NCBI RefSeq assembly: GCF_025685645.1
Contig: NZ_JAGSYF010000003.1
Coordinates: 124,001 to 188,000 of the forward strand
Direction: 5' to 3'
Length of the DNA: 64,000 nt
Origin: Edaphobacter bradus
GTDB lineage: Bacteria; Acidobacteriota; Terriglobia; Terriglobales; Acidobacteriaceae
Notes under the pieces: model-generated
What the model was told of the DNA's origin: nothing
Seen by the model: the letters and a program-made list of their open reading frames with translations, nothing else
Database searches by the model: none
Made by a program: the position numbers and the translations under genes
Shown: positions 43,014 through 52,157 of the stretch, piece by piece
Position numbering within the stretch: position 1 is the first letter of the stretch
How the letters are laid out: each line of letters starts with the position of its first letter

Positions 43014-43793
43014 CTAGTTGGTCGCGGTGGGCGAGAGGAAATCAGTTGCCGAGAGAACCTGCAGGCCGGGGGTGGTGACCAGTTGCTGATCGATGAGGAT
43101 GATCGTAGTCGCCGAGCCCTGTGTGTAGGTGACCTGCGCACCAGTGTAGGTCGCAATCGTAGTGCTGGTGGGAACCGTGCCGTTGGGGACCATGACGAGG
43201 GTATAGGTTCCGGCGGGGATGTTGAGGTAGCCCGTGTTCGTGTTGAAGACGAGTCCAGTTGTGACAGGGGTGACGTCAGTGAGCTTCGATCCGGCGGGAA
43301 CGAGGTAGACGTCGACGGCGCTGATTCGCGTGGCCTGGTCGATGAAGCGAAGCGCGATCTGGCCGGAGGGGGCAGGCTGGCTCTGGTCCTTCAGAGTGAG
43401 CTGCTGCAGACTCGCGGAGACGTTCCCGATGAGAACCGTGTACTGGCTGGAGGCCGTAAAGGTTGCCTTGGAGGACGAGAGCACCTGTTTGGTTCCGGCG
43501 GCGTTTGCCGTGGTGATGTAGGGCCCGGGGTCGATGGGGACGTAGGAGGTGATGGTTCCGAAGCCGAGGTTGTAGGCGACGGCGGCGTTGTTCTGGTAGA
43601 TATCGAGGCCTGGAGCGTCAGGCGACGCGTCGATGATGCGGACCTGGGATGCCTTGGTACTGCTGACGATGCCCTGGCAGCCAGAGAGCGTAGCGGCGAG
43701 AGCAGCCAATGCTATGCAACTCGTGGCCCGGCGGACCACAAGTTTGTGCAGAAGAACCCTATAGCCCGGATTGAGCGTCTTAAGAAAAGGCAT
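43014..43793 (-). CDS. DUF4397-domain lipoprotein
   Basis: A 259-residue exported lipoprotein: hydrophobic segment ending in lipobox LSGC (Cys about 40), then two beta-sandwich repeats of the DUF4397 type (QVRIIDASPDAPGLDIYQNN; IALRFIDQATRISAVDVYLV). DUF4397 domains are surface or periplasmic and of unknown role. The ATG at 43793 lies only 4 bp from the start of the divergent LssY-like gene, so a start within the gene (for example the GTG of LVVRRATSC) is possible and would leave room for a promoter. Confidence 0.78.
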   Translation of the reverse strand: MPFLKTLNPGYRVLLHKLVVRRATSCIALAALAATLSGCQGIVSSTKASQVRIIDASPDAPGLDIYQNNAAVAYNLGFGTITSYVPIDPGPYITTANAAGTKQVLSSSKATFTASSQYTVLIGNVSASLQQLTLKDQSQPAPSGQIALRFIDQATRISAVDVYLVPAGSKLTDVTPVTTGLVFNTNTGYLNIPAGTYTLVMVPNGTVPTSTTIATYTGAQVTYTQGSATTIILIDQQLVTTPGLQVLSATDFLSPTATN

Positions 43794-43797
43794 AAAT

Positions 43798-45069
43798 ATG
43801 AACCACTCTAAACGATTTCCAGTAGTTAGGCGACGACCCATTTGGGTGAGAAAAGCGGCTGTACTGTTGTTGATACCCGGGGTGCTGGCGGGGCTCCGGG
43901 CGCAGACGGCTCCAGCAGCCGATACAGCCGCAGCGGCTGCGGTTTCTACGGTCCCGGCAGGGGCGGGCGTCCAGGCAATTGTGAGCATGCGGGACCATCC
44001 GGCGACTGGAGCGACGGCTAAGATTCCAACTCATAAGCAGAGCTATGAATTCACTCTGAATAACACCGACTGGCTGGACACGGGAGTGGTGCTGAGCGCG
44101 GGGGAACAGGCGACCTTTACGGTGACGGGGAGCTTTCTACTAGCTGATGGCCGGACCGCGGGGCCGGACGGCCTGGACCGCGGGTGGAAGGACCTGCTGC
44201 GCAGCTTTCCGCTCAATGATGCAAAGGTGGGCTCGGTGATCGGACGGGTGAGCGACGTTGGAGCGACGGTTCCCTTCGCGATTGGAGCCGGCGGCGAGAT
44301 AACAATGCCGACCAGCGGCAAGCTTTTTCTGCGTGTGAATACGACGAGCGACCTGAACCCAACGGGCAGCTTTACCGTGAAGATGAAGTTTGCCAAGGCG
44401 GCCAGGACTCAGGCAACGGCGGCGTCAGCCACGCCTGCAGAGGTTGTGACCAAGCTGGTCTCTCCGGAGACGTTTGCGGAGATTCCGCGGCGGGTGAATG
44501 ACCGGCCGAGCGGCGAGGGCAATCCGGGCGACATGGTGAACTTCGCGCTGATTGGAACCCCGGAGCAGGTGGAGGCCGCGTATAGGGCGGCCGGGTGGGC
44601 GTCCGTGGACAAGGATGTGCAGAGCGCAATTCTGAACGGGCTGATGAAGACGCTGAGCCACGAGTCGTACACGGAGATGCCGATGAGCACCCTGTATCTC
44701 TTTGGGCGCCCGCAGGACTACTCCTTCGCCAGGGCCGACCCGATCAAGGTGGCAGCGGAGCGGCACCATCTGCGCGTGTGGAAGACAGACCAGACGATCG
44801 ACGGAAGGCCGCTGTGGGTGGGTTCAGCGACGCACGACATCGGGTTTGAGAAGGACCAGAGAAACGGCCGCGTCACGCACAAGATTGACCCGGAGATAGA
44901 CACCGAGCGCGATTACCTGCTGCAGAGCTTCGATGCGGCCGGAGCGTTTTCGAGTGCGGCTTATGTGACTCCCACGAACCCCATGACCGAGGCGAAGACG
45001 GCCACAGGAGGAAGCTTTCATTCGGACGGGCGAATTGTGGTGATGGATCTGTCGGCGAATCTAAAGTGA
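43798..45069 (+). CDS. Exported protein with LssY C-terminal-like domain
   Basis: A 423-residue exported protein. Signal segment about 17-38 (VLLLIPGVLAGLRAQ), a beta-rich N-terminal domain (about 65-205) resembling a carbohydrate-binding-type sandwich (DWLDTGVVLSAGEQATFTVTG), then an LssY-C-type domain (about 235-423: DMVNFALIGTPEQVEAAYRA, GRPLWVGSATHDIGFE and THKIDPEIDTERDYL). LssY-C domains occur at the end of some PAP2-type membrane proteins and alone; function unknown. AAAAGG sits 7 nt before ATG 43798. Confidence 0.78.
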   Translation: MNHSKRFPVVRRRPIWVRKAAVLLLIPGVLAGLRAQTAPAADTAAAAAVSTVPAGAGVQAIVSMRDHPATGATAKIPTHKQSYEFTLNNTDWLDTGVVLSAGEQATFTVTGSFLLADGRTAGPDGLDRGWKDLLRSFPLNDAKVGSVIGRVSDVGATVPFAIGAGGEITMPTSGKLFLRVNTTSDLNPTGSFTVKMKFAKAARTQATAASATPAEVVTKLVSPETFAEIPRRVNDRPSGEGNPGDMVNFALIGTPEQVEAAYRAAGWASVDKDVQSAILNGLMKTLSHESYTEMPMSTLYLFGRPQDYSFARADPIKVAAERHHLRVWKTDQTIDGRPLWVGSATHDIGFEKDQRNGRVTHKIDPEIDTERDYLLQSFDAAGAFSSAAYVTPTNPMTEAKTATGGSFHSDGRIVVMDLSANLK

Positions 45070-45129
45070 GGCTAGACGGCTCCAAGCGTGACGTGACGCG
45101 CTCAACCGGAGTGCGAAGCAAGGCGCTCT

Positions 45130-47736
45130 TCAACTCACGGCGCAGATAAGCAGGGTCATGTCGTCGTGTTGCGGAGCTGCGGCGGTGAAGTGGTCGGCCT
45201 CATTGAAGATGCAATCGAGAAGTTGCTTTGCTGTGGTCTTGCAGTCGGGGCGCGCGAGCAGGGCCTGTGCGGCGGCGATCATGCGGGGTTCGCCCCACTC
45301 TTCTTCGGCGGCGTTCATGGCCTCGGAGATGCCGTCAGTGAAGGCCACCAGCATGTCTCCAGGGTGCAACAGGATGCTTGCGCGGCAGTAAGAGACCTCA
45401 GGCAGAAGTCCGATGACGGTTCCAGTGGAGTGGAGCGCGATGGCCTCAGAGCCGCGAAGGATGACCGGAGGATTGTGCCCGGCGTTGACGTAGGTAAGCA
45501 GACGCGTGGCAGGATCGAGCTCGGCATAGAAGAAGGTGGCATAGCGGTTGGACGTCGAAGACTCGTAGACGAGCCGGTTGACATGGCGCATGAGCGTGCC
45601 GAGGTCGCCGGGCTGGAGCTGCGCGGCGCTGCGCAGGCTGGCGCGGAGGCTCGCCATAAGCAGCGCGGCGGAGATGCCCTTGCCGGAGATGTCGCCGAGG
45701 GCGAGGGCGAGGCGCTCGTCGCCCTCACCGGCGGGGAGGATGAAGAAGTCGTAGTAGTCGCCGCCGACGGCTTGGGCCTGACGGCAGTGGCCGGCGAGAT
45801 CGATGCCGGGGATGGAGGGGACGACCTGCGGGAAGAGATGCTGCTGGACATCGCGGGCGATCTCGATCTCGCGCGAGATGCGCTCGCGGTGGGCGACCTC
45901 GGCGGTGAGGTTCTGGAAGAGCTCGGCGTTTTCCAGCGCGAGACCGGTCTGCGTGGCGACAGATTGAAGGAGCTGGCGGTCGGTGCGGGAGTAGGGCTCC
46001 TCGGAGCGCTTGGGGCCGAGGGCCATGACGCCCTCGAGACGGTTGCGGCCGGGGAGCGGGACGAGGAGTTCGGCCGAGAGATCGCTGAGAGCGGCGCGCT
46101 CGGCGTCAGTGGCGTCGACGAGCCAGCTTGAGGGGTCGTCGCGGTAGACAGGCTCAGGCTCGGGGCTGCGAGCATGCGCGAGCCTAGAGATGACAGCGAA
46201 CGTTGCAGATAACGCGAGCGAGCCAGGCGCGAGAGGGGCTCCGGTTGCGAGCTGGAGATGATAGGCGTCGCCTGAGCGAAGGAAGACAGCGATGCGATCG
46301 ACGTGCAGAGTGTCGCCGATGCGCTGGGTGATGGTGGTGAGGAGCGGCGTGACCTCAGTGAAGTTGCGGACCTCGTCGGACAGCTCGGAGAGCACCTGCT
46401 CGGCCGAGTAGGCTTCGCGGAAGAAGCGCTGGTCGATTTTTTGTTGAAGGCGTTTGGCCAGGGGGTAGCGGAATCCGAGGAAGATGGCGATGATGCCGAT
46501 GATGCCGATGAGATCGACAGCGCGATGTTGATGTGGATAACGAATGAGATGGACGATCGAGGCGATCATCCAGATGGCGAGCAGCGCGAGGATGACGACG
46601 ATGGTGCCTCGGGCGAAGGCGTACTTTGTGCCTTGGCGAATGAGGATGCGGACGTCCATCGCGCGCTGGACGACGACGACATAGGCGAGGGTGAGGGGAA
46701 AGAGAAGAAGGATGACGAAGACTGAGATATCGAGCCACTGCGGGATGCCCTGCCCGAGATCGACGTTTCGATAGGCAGCATAGAAGACGAGGAAGAGTAA
46801 GGGCGTGAGCCCGATGCTGGCTCCCCAAAGCATGACGACGATGCGGCGGCGAGCGTCGCCTGCCAATGCGGCTCGCTTGACGCCGAGCGTGGCGAAGAAC
46901 CAGCTGATGGCCAGAGCCGCGAGCACGTTTTCCGTGAAGTTGATGGCGTACGTGGGTCGTACCAGCCAACTGCCGGCGGTGAACTTCCAGGCATCGCTGT
47001 AGTAGTAGATGAGATCCAGCGGCATGAAAGCCAGGATGGAGATGGTGAGAACCCATTTGACCCACGGAAATCTGACGTCAAGGCCGGAGTGCTGCGGGAA
47101 GTAGACGCCCAGAAACATCAGGCAGAGCGGCATGGCGGTCTGGGCGACGGTGTTCCAGAAGATGGCAAATGCAAAGAGAATGCCGCCGGAAAACTTGCCG
47201 TAACCGATGAACAGGGAGTCGAAGTAGCCGAGGATTCCCAGGATGAGCCAGGCGTGCGGATTGTGCGGGCGTGCGAGCACAACCCAGACGCCGATGAGGA
47301 GAAAGAGCAGCGGAAGCGCGAGAAAGATGCTTCGCGTAATCCAGAGATAGAAGGGAGCGGGGGTAGCACGCTCTGGCGCGAGCGCGATGGAACCACTCTG
47401 CACGCCAGTGTCGCCTGGATGGGTCCAGGTGATGGCGAGGGGAGCGCCAACATGGCTGCTGCGAACCTGGGCGATGAGTACGACGCGGCCGGTGAACCGC
47501 TCGCCACTAACAGTAAGGACAGTGTCGCCCTGCCGGAGTCCCGCCGCCTGGGCCTCGGGCTCCATGGACGATACTACGGGCGTGAGATCGGTAGTGATGA
47601 AAGGCGTGCGAGGGCTGGTCTGGCCGCGGACCAGGTTACGCAGATTGTTCGACAGCCCGACATAGAAGTGCGACAGCGCAAGAACGGCCACAAGCGCGAG
47701 GAGCCCGTACTGGAGACGTGCGGATCGCTGCAACAT
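45130..47736 (-). CDS. Membrane PP2C (SpoIIE-type) phosphatase with PDZ and GAF domains
   Basis: An 868-residue signalling protein. N-terminal membrane helix; PDZ domain outside the membrane (about 45-115: VVSSMEPEAQAAGLRQGDTV); eight or so membrane helices (about 130-430); a GAF-like domain (about 470-630); a linker REIEIARDVQQHLFPQ; and a C-terminal PP2C phosphatase (about 650-868) with metal-binding Asp residues in GGDYYDFF, ALGDISGKGISAALLMA, FTDGISEAMN and QHDDMTLL. Likely senses an envelope signal and dephosphorylates an anti-sigma-factor antagonist (partner-switching; inference). No antagonist or anti-sigma gene is adjacent. Confidence 0.9.
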   Translation of the reverse strand: MLQRSARLQYGLLALVAVLALSHFYVGLSNNLRNLVRGQTSPRTPFITTDLTPVVSSMEPEAQAAGLRQGDTVLTVSGERFTGRVVLIAQVRSSHVGAPLAITWTHPGDTGVQSGSIALAPERATPAPFYLWITRSIFLALPLLFLLIGVWVVLARPHNPHAWLILGILGYFDSLFIGYGKFSGGILFAFAIFWNTVAQTAMPLCLMFLGVYFPQHSGLDVRFPWVKWVLTISILAFMPLDLIYYYSDAWKFTAGSWLVRPTYAINFTENVLAALAISWFFATLGVKRAALAGDARRRIVVMLWGASIGLTPLLFLVFYAAYRNVDLGQGIPQWLDISVFVILLLFPLTLAYVVVVQRAMDVRILIRQGTKYAFARGTIVVILALLAIWMIASIVHLIRYPHQHRAVDLIGIIGIIAIFLGFRYPLAKRLQQKIDQRFFREAYSAEQVLSELSDEVRNFTEVTPLLTTITQRIGDTLHVDRIAVFLRSGDAYHLQLATGAPLAPGSLALSATFAVISRLAHARSPEPEPVYRDDPSSWLVDATDAERAALSDLSAELLVPLPGRNRLEGVMALGPKRSEEPYSRTDRQLLQSVATQTGLALENAELFQNLTAEVAHRERISREIEIARDVQQHLFPQVVPSIPGIDLAGHCRQAQAVGGDYYDFFILPAGEGDERLALALGDISGKGISAALLMASLRASLRSAAQLQPGDLGTLMRHVNRLVYESSTSNRYATFFYAELDPATRLLTYVNAGHNPPVILRGSEAIALHSTGTVIGLLPEVSYCRASILLHPGDMLVAFTDGISEAMNAAEEEWGEPRMIAAAQALLARPDCKTTAKQLLDCIFNEADHFTAAAPQHDDMTLLICAVS

Positions 47737-47792
47737 AAATGGGCTGGCAGCATGGTAGCAGCCAGCCGGGGTCTCTTTCGGGTATCGTCAGG

Positions 47793-48116
47793 CTACTTCT
47801 TGGGCTTGCTGGCGATGATCTGGTCTTTGATCTTGTCGTAGACGCCCTGAGGAAGAATGCCGCGGCTGACGAGCTGGTTCTTCGCGGTGTAGGGGCGGCC
47901 GTCGATGATTCGCTTCGCATAGACGTCTCCGATGCCCTTGAACGCCTTGAGCTGGTCGGGGGTGGCAGTGTTGATGTCCAGTTTGTCGGCATCCTGAGCA
48001 GCGGCTTTGGCAGTCGACTTGGCGGCACCCTGCGCAAGAATGGAGGCGGGCGAAGCAACCAGAACCGGAGTCGCGAGGAAGAGTGTTGCGGCGAGAAGCT
48101 TGTTACGAAGATTCAT
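47793..48116 (-). CDS. Exported helix-hairpin-helix (ComEA-like) protein
   Basis: A 107-residue exported protein: signal peptide about 1-29, Ala/Lys-rich spacer, then a ComEA-type HhH domain (LDINTATPDQLKAFKGIGDV, YAKRIIDGRPY, LVSRGILP). ComEA binds incoming DNA during transformation; small acidobacterial relatives may simply be periplasmic DNA-binding proteins. AAGGAGATGATCC precedes the ATG. Separated from the phosphatase gene by 56 bp on the same strand. Confidence 0.85.
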   Translation of the reverse strand: MNLRNKLLAATLFLATPVLVASPASILAQGAAKSTAKAAAQDADKLDINTATPDQLKAFKGIGDVYAKRIIDGRPYTAKNQLVSRGILPQGVYDKIKDQIIASKPKK

Positions 48117-48214
48117 CGTGGATCATCTCCTTCGAGAGATACTGAACAACGCTTCAACCGGAAGAGTACGGGAGCGGTAGACCCTCGTCAATGAACAAGT
48201 TGACGGGCATCAGG

Positions 48215-48244
48215 TTGACTTTGCGACGGCATGGCAGCTACTCT
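48215..48244 (+). promoter_or_regulatory. Candidate his operon promoter
   Basis: TTGACT (48215-48220), 18-bp spacer, TACTCT (48239-48244). Predicted start near 48250-48252, only a few bases before the leader-peptide ATG, so the leader peptide could be translated from an almost leaderless mRNA. Confidence 0.4.
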
Positions 48245-48255
48245 TGAAACTAGCG

Positions 48256-48342
48256 ATGCGTTTGCTGAACCTCCATCACGGACATCATCACCATCATCAT
48301 GCGGAGAGCGTGTTGGCGGCTGTGTCCGGTATGGCGAAGTAA
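48256..48342 (+). CDS. hisL: his operon leader peptide (attenuator)
   Basis: A 28-codon ORF, too short for ordinary gene calling, reading MRLLNLHHGHHHHHHAESVL, then AAVSGMAK. Codons 7-15 contain eight His, six of them consecutive. It ends 27 bp before a terminator hairpin and 105 bp before hisI. By analogy with enteric his leaders, ribosomes stalling at these codons when His-tRNA is scarce would prevent terminator formation. Complementary segments that could form alternative structures exist: ATGCGTTT (48256-48263) with AAACGCAT (48345-48352), and GCGT/GCGG (48308-48319) with CCGC/ACGC (48373-48382) in the 5' arm of the terminator. No clear SD. Confidence 0.88.
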   Translation: MRLLNLHHGHHHHHHAESVLAAVSGMAK

Positions 48343-48369
48343 CGAAACGCATACCAAGGGATTCTGAAA

Positions 48370-48405
48370 GGCCCGCTGACGCGCACATCGCGAGCGGGCC
48401 TTTTT
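48370..48405 (+). terminator. his attenuator terminator
   Basis: Stem GGCCCGCT (48370-48377) / AGCGGGCC (48393-48400), loop about 15 nt, then TTTTT. Lies between the His-rich leader and hisI. Confidence 0.88.
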
Positions 48406-48447
48406 GCTGCGCGGTTTCGCTTCAACGGAAGAGAGTGAGGAAGAAAA

Positions 48448-48786
48448 ATGGATGCAGTGAAGATCGATTTTGCGAAGATGGATGGGCTGGTCCCGGGAAT
48501 CGTGCAGGACGCGAAGACCGGCGAGATGCTGATGCTCGGCTTTCTGAATGAGACCAGCTACCAGAAGACTCTGGAGACAGGGTTCGTCACTTTCTGGAGC
48601 AGGACGCGCGGCAAGCTGTGGATGAAGGGCGAGACGAGCGGCAACCGCCTGCGCGTCATCGAGGCTTCGACCGACTGCGACAACGATACGCTCCTCTTCA
48701 AAGTCGAGGTCGAGGGCGATGGGCTGGTGTGCCACGAGGGCACTGTGAGCTGCTTCACCAAACCGATTGTGAAGGGAACAAAATAA
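48448..48786 (+). CDS. hisI: Phosphoribosyl-AMP cyclohydrolase
   Basis: Third step of histidine synthesis: opens the purine ring of phosphoribosyl-AMP. At 112 residues it is the single-domain form without the HisE pyrophosphatase. Motifs: [20 protein letters not shown], the [17 protein letters not shown] substrate region, [11 protein letters not shown] (Mg-binding Asp cluster) and zinc Cys residues in DCDND and [18 protein letters not shown] before ATG. Stop overlaps hisG start (TAATG). Confidence 0.95.
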   Translation: MDAVKIDFAKMDGLVPGIVQDAKTGEMLMLGFLNETSYQKTLETGFVTFWSRTRGKLWMKGETSGNRLRVIEASTDCDNDTLLFKVEVEGDGLVCHEGTVSCFTKPIVKGTK

Positions 48787-49691
48787 TGAGCGAGGTGAAG
48801 TTGAGCGAGACGAGCGAAACCGGGAAGCTGAAGCTGGGGATTCCTAAGGGTAGCCTGCAGGATGCGACGATTGCGCTGTTTGAGCGCGCTGGGTGGCGGA
48901 TCTTCGCCAGTGGACGCAGCTACTTCCCTACGGTCGATGACGCGGAGATCGAGTGCATGCTGGTGCGGGCGCAGGAGATGGCTCGCTATGTGGAGCACGG
49001 TGCGCTGGACGCGGGACTCACCGGTAACGACTGGGTCCTCGAAAACGAGAACAATGTGGAGTATGTCACCAGCCTCACCTACTCGAAGCAGAGCCGGCAG
49101 AAGGTGAGGTGGGTGCTCGCAGTGCCCGAGGATTCGCCGTTCCAGAAGCCGGAGGACCTGGCAGGCAAGATTATTGCAACGGAGCTCGTCGAATTTACGA
49201 AGCGATACTTTGCTGCGAAAAATATTCCAGTGAAGGTGGAGTTCAGCTGGGGAGCGACCGAGGTGAAGCCGCCGACGCTGGCCGACGCGATCGTTGAGGT
49301 GACCGAGACCGGAAGCTCGCTGCGCGCGAACCGGCTGCGGATTATCGAGACGCTGATGGAGAGCGAGACGCAGTTGATCGCGAACAAGGCCGCTTATCAG
49401 GACGACTGGAAGCGGCGGAAGATCGAGAACATCTCACTGATGCTAAATGCGGCAATCGCGGCGCAGGGCCGCGTGGGGCTGATGCTGAACGCGCGCAAGA
49501 CAGATCTGCGCGAGATTCTGGCCGTGCTGCCGGCGCTGAACTCACCCACGGTGTCGCAGCTGAGCGATGCGGAGTGGGTCGCGCTGAACACGATCCTGGA
49601 AGAGGCCGAGGTCCGCGAGGTGATTCCGATGCTGAAGGCGGCAGGCGCTACGGGGATTGTGGAGTATCCGCTGAGCAAGGTTGTGCTGTGA
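48786..49691 (+). CDS. hisG: ATP phosphoribosyltransferase (long form)
   Basis: First and feedback-controlled step of histidine synthesis: joins ATP and PRPP. At 301 residues it is the long form with a C-terminal regulatory domain (about 225-301), so no HisZ partner is needed. Motifs: [34 protein letters not shown], and the PRPP loop [17 protein letters not shown] 48786 overlaps the hisI stop by one base; the ORF continuing upstream is out-of-frame shadow of hisI. Confidence 0.96.
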   Translation: MSEVKLSETSETGKLKLGIPKGSLQDATIALFERAGWRIFASGRSYFPTVDDAEIECMLVRAQEMARYVEHGALDAGLTGNDWVLENENNVEYVTSLTYSKQSRQKVRWVLAVPEDSPFQKPEDLAGKIIATELVEFTKRYFAAKNIPVKVEFSWGATEVKPPTLADAIVEVTETGSSLRANRLRIIETLMESETQLIANKAAYQDDWKRRKIENISLMLNAAIAAQGRVGLMLNARKTDLREILAVLPALNSPTVSQLSDAEWVALNTILEEAEVREVIPMLKAAGATGIVEYPLSKVVL

Positions 49692-49693
49692 AG

Positions 49694-49742
49694 CAGCCTC
49701 TAGCTTTTAGCTAAAGGCTAGAAGTTAAAAGCTAGAAGCTGG
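49694..49742. repeat. Inverted repeat between hisG and hisD
   Basis: CTAGCTTTTAGCT near 49698 is complementary, with one G-T pair, to AGTTAAAAGCTAG about 20 bp downstream, and CTAGAAG recurs as a short direct repeat. Similar CTAGAAGCT-type simple repeats are scattered in related genomes. It occupies most of the only sizeable gap (67 bp) in the his cluster and could modulate expression of distal genes. Confidence 0.6.
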
Positions 49743-49758
49743 TTCTGGAGTTTGGTTA

Positions 49759-51021
49759 ATGAAGCTGGTGAAGACATTTGGCCGGACCGCGAAGACCGCA
49801 GCAGCGCTGATTGAGACGCTGGAGCGGCGCGGCGCGGTGAGCACAGCGAAGGTAGAGCCCGTGGTGCGGCGGATTCTTGCTGATGTTCGCAAGGGCGGCG
49901 ACGCTGCGCTGCGCCGCTATGCCACCAAATTCGACGGGCTGGCTAAGCGCTACGGTCTACTGGTCTCACGGAACGAGATGCAGGCAGCGTGGGAGGCTAC
50001 TGCGCCTGAACTGCAGGCCGCGATGATGGTGGCGCGAGGGAACATTCTCGCGTTCGCCGAGGCGCAGCGGCCGAAGGAGTGGATGATCTCGCCCGCGGAT
50101 GGAGTGAAGACCGGGCAGATCGTGCGGCCGCTGGCGAGCGTAGGTTGCTATGTTCCGGGAGGGCGGTATCCATTGCCTTCGACGCTGCTGATGACGGTGA
50201 CTCCGGCGCAGGTGGCCGGGGTGGAGCGAGTGGTGGTATGTTCGCCGAAGCCCGCGCGAGAGACGATGGCGGCAGCCTGGCTCGCTGGCGTGACGGAGTT
50301 CTATCGTGTGGGTGGAGCACAGGCGGTTGCCGCGATGGCCTATGGCACGAAGACGGTTGCGCGTGTGGACAAGATCGTAGGGCCGGGGAATCTGTTTGTA
50401 ACTGCGGCGAAGACGCTTGTCGCGAGCGAGTGTGGGATTGATATGCCTGCAGGACCGACTGAGATCGTCGTTACGAGCGAGACGGGAGATGCGGCTGGAA
50501 TCGCAGCGGACCTGGTCGCGCAGGCGGAGCACGATCCTGAGGCGCTGGCGATTCTGATCACGAGCAACGAAGCTCTGGCCAAGGCTGTTGCGGTAGAGGT
50601 GAAGCAGCAGGCCAAAGCGAATTCGATTGCAAAGCAGTCACTAGCAGCACAGGGATGTATCTTTGTGACGAAGACCGTGGCAGAGGCTCGTGAGTTGACG
50701 AACCGGTTGGCTCCGGAGCACTTGACCGTAGATACTGCGGCGGACCTGAAGTGGGTTCGCAACGCGGGCAGCGTGTTTGTGGGAGACTATGCTCCGCAGT
50801 CAATGGGCGACTATGTCTCCGGGCCGAACCACGTGCTGCCGACCGGACGCGTGGGCCGTGTGCGCGGCGGACTGAGTGTGATGGACTTCGTGAAGGTGAT
50901 TACGGTGCAGGAGTACTCGCGCAACGGACTCAGGAAGATTGGGCCGCACGCGATTGCATTGGCTGAGGCTGAGGGATTAGTTGCGCACGCGGAGAGTGTG
51001 CGAGTGAGGATGACGCGATGA
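49759..51021 (+). CDS. hisD: Histidinol dehydrogenase
   Basis: Last two steps of the pathway: oxidises histidinol to histidine with two NAD. The 420-residue protein has the family signature VGPGNLFVTAAKTLVASECG with following IDMPAGPTEIVV, PLASVGCYVPGGRYPLPSTL, and the zinc/catalytic residues in AEHDPEA, RLAPEHLTVDT and SGPNHVLPTG. Complete. The final ATGA overlaps hisC by 4 bp. Confidence 0.96.
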   Translation: MKLVKTFGRTAKTAAALIETLERRGAVSTAKVEPVVRRILADVRKGGDAALRRYATKFDGLAKRYGLLVSRNEMQAAWEATAPELQAAMMVARGNILAFAEAQRPKEWMISPADGVKTGQIVRPLASVGCYVPGGRYPLPSTLLMTVTPAQVAGVERVVVCSPKPARETMAAAWLAGVTEFYRVGGAQAVAAMAYGTKTVARVDKIVGPGNLFVTAAKTLVASECGIDMPAGPTEIVVTSETGDAAGIAADLVAQAEHDPEALAILITSNEALAKAVAVEVKQQAKANSIAKQSLAAQGCIFVTKTVAEARELTNRLAPEHLTVDTAADLKWVRNAGSVFVGDYAPQSMGDYVSGPNHVLPTGRVGRVRGGLSVMDFVKVITVQEYSRNGLRKIGPHAIALAEAEGLVAHAESVRVRMTR

Positions 51022-52157
51022 GTGTTGTTTCAGAGGTAAAGACAGTGAGGCCTCGCCAGCTGGTGCTGGAGATGCCGGAGTACCACCCACCGCTGGCCGG
51101 GCGCGAGGCCCTGAGGCTGGACTTCAACGAGAACACCGCAGCTCCCTCTCCGCGTGTGATGGAGCGGCTGCGGCAGATCACGGCCGAAGGGCTGACGAAG
51201 TATCCGGAGCGCGAGCCGGTAGAGCGAATCGTCGCAGCGCACTTTGCGCTGCGGTCCGATCAGGTGCTGCTGACCAACGGCGTGGATGAGGCGATCCACC
51301 TGATGTGCTGTGCGTTTCTGGACGAGGGCGACGAGGCGCTGATCTGCACGCCGACCTTCTTTATGTACGACGTCAACATCACCATGATGACGCGCGGGCT
51401 CGTAAAGGTGCAGGCCGATGAGACGCTGTCGTTTCCGTTTGAGCGATTTCTCGCGGCGATCACGGAGCGGACCAAGCTGATTATCGTCGCGTCACCGAAT
51501 AATCCGACGGGCGCAGTGGTGAGCCGCGAGCGGCTTCTAGCAATTGCCAATGCGGCTCCGCACGCTGTGCTGATGGTCGATGAGGCCTACCATCACTTTG
51601 GCGGCGAGTCGGTGATGGGCGACCTAGCAGCAACTCCGAATGTGATCGTTGCGCGGACGTTTTCCAAGGCGTACGGGCTAGCGAATCTGCGTATCGGCAT
51701 GCTGGCCGGCAGCGCGGAGCTGCTGAAATATCTGCGGAAGGTGAGCTCGCCGTACAACGTGAACGGCGTGGCGCTCGATTGTCTTTCTGCGGCGATTTCA
51801 GACGAGACCTATCTTGCGTGGTACGTCGAGCAGGTGCGCGTAGGCCGCGAGCGGATGATGGCCGGGCTGGATGAGCTTGGCGTCGGATACTTTCCGAGTG
51901 CAGCGAACTTTGTGCTGATGAAGATTGGACCGAAGCATAAAGAGCTAGTGGCTGCGATGCGCCGGCATGGCGTGCTGTTGCGCGATCGCTCGACCGATCC
52001 GGGATGCGACGGCTATGTGCGGATCACGATCGGCGTGGAAGACCACGTGACGCGCGGGTTGGAGGCGCTGAAGGCTTCGCTGGACGAGATTGGATGGAAG
52101 CGAGTCAGCGGGTCGGCGGGTCAGCCAGTCAGCGAGGGCGTGAGGGAGTTCGAGTAA
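51018..52157 (+). CDS. hisC: Histidinol-phosphate aminotransferase
   Basis: PLP-dependent transamination of imidazole-acetol phosphate to histidinol phosphate. The 379-residue class I/II fold protein shows [51 protein letters not shown] and the PLP lysine in [17 protein letters not shown], then Arg-containing [12 protein letters not shown] at the end. The C-terminal 20 residues are Ser/Gly/Glu-rich and probably unstructured. Overlaps hisD by 4 bp and hisB by 1 bp. Confidence 0.95.
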   Translation: MSVVSEVKTVRPRQLVLEMPEYHPPLAGREALRLDFNENTAAPSPRVMERLRQITAEGLTKYPEREPVERIVAAHFALRSDQVLLTNGVDEAIHLMCCAFLDEGDEALICTPTFFMYDVNITMMTRGLVKVQADETLSFPFERFLAAITERTKLIIVASPNNPTGAVVSRERLLAIANAAPHAVLMVDEAYHHFGGESVMGDLAATPNVIVARTFSKAYGLANLRIGMLAGSAELLKYLRKVSSPYNVNGVALDCLSAAISDETYLAWYVEQVRVGRERMMAGLDELGVGYFPSAANFVLMKIGPKHKELVAAMRRHGVLLRDRSTDPGCDGYVRITIGVEDHVTRGLEALKASLDEIGWKRVSGSAGQPVSEGVREFE

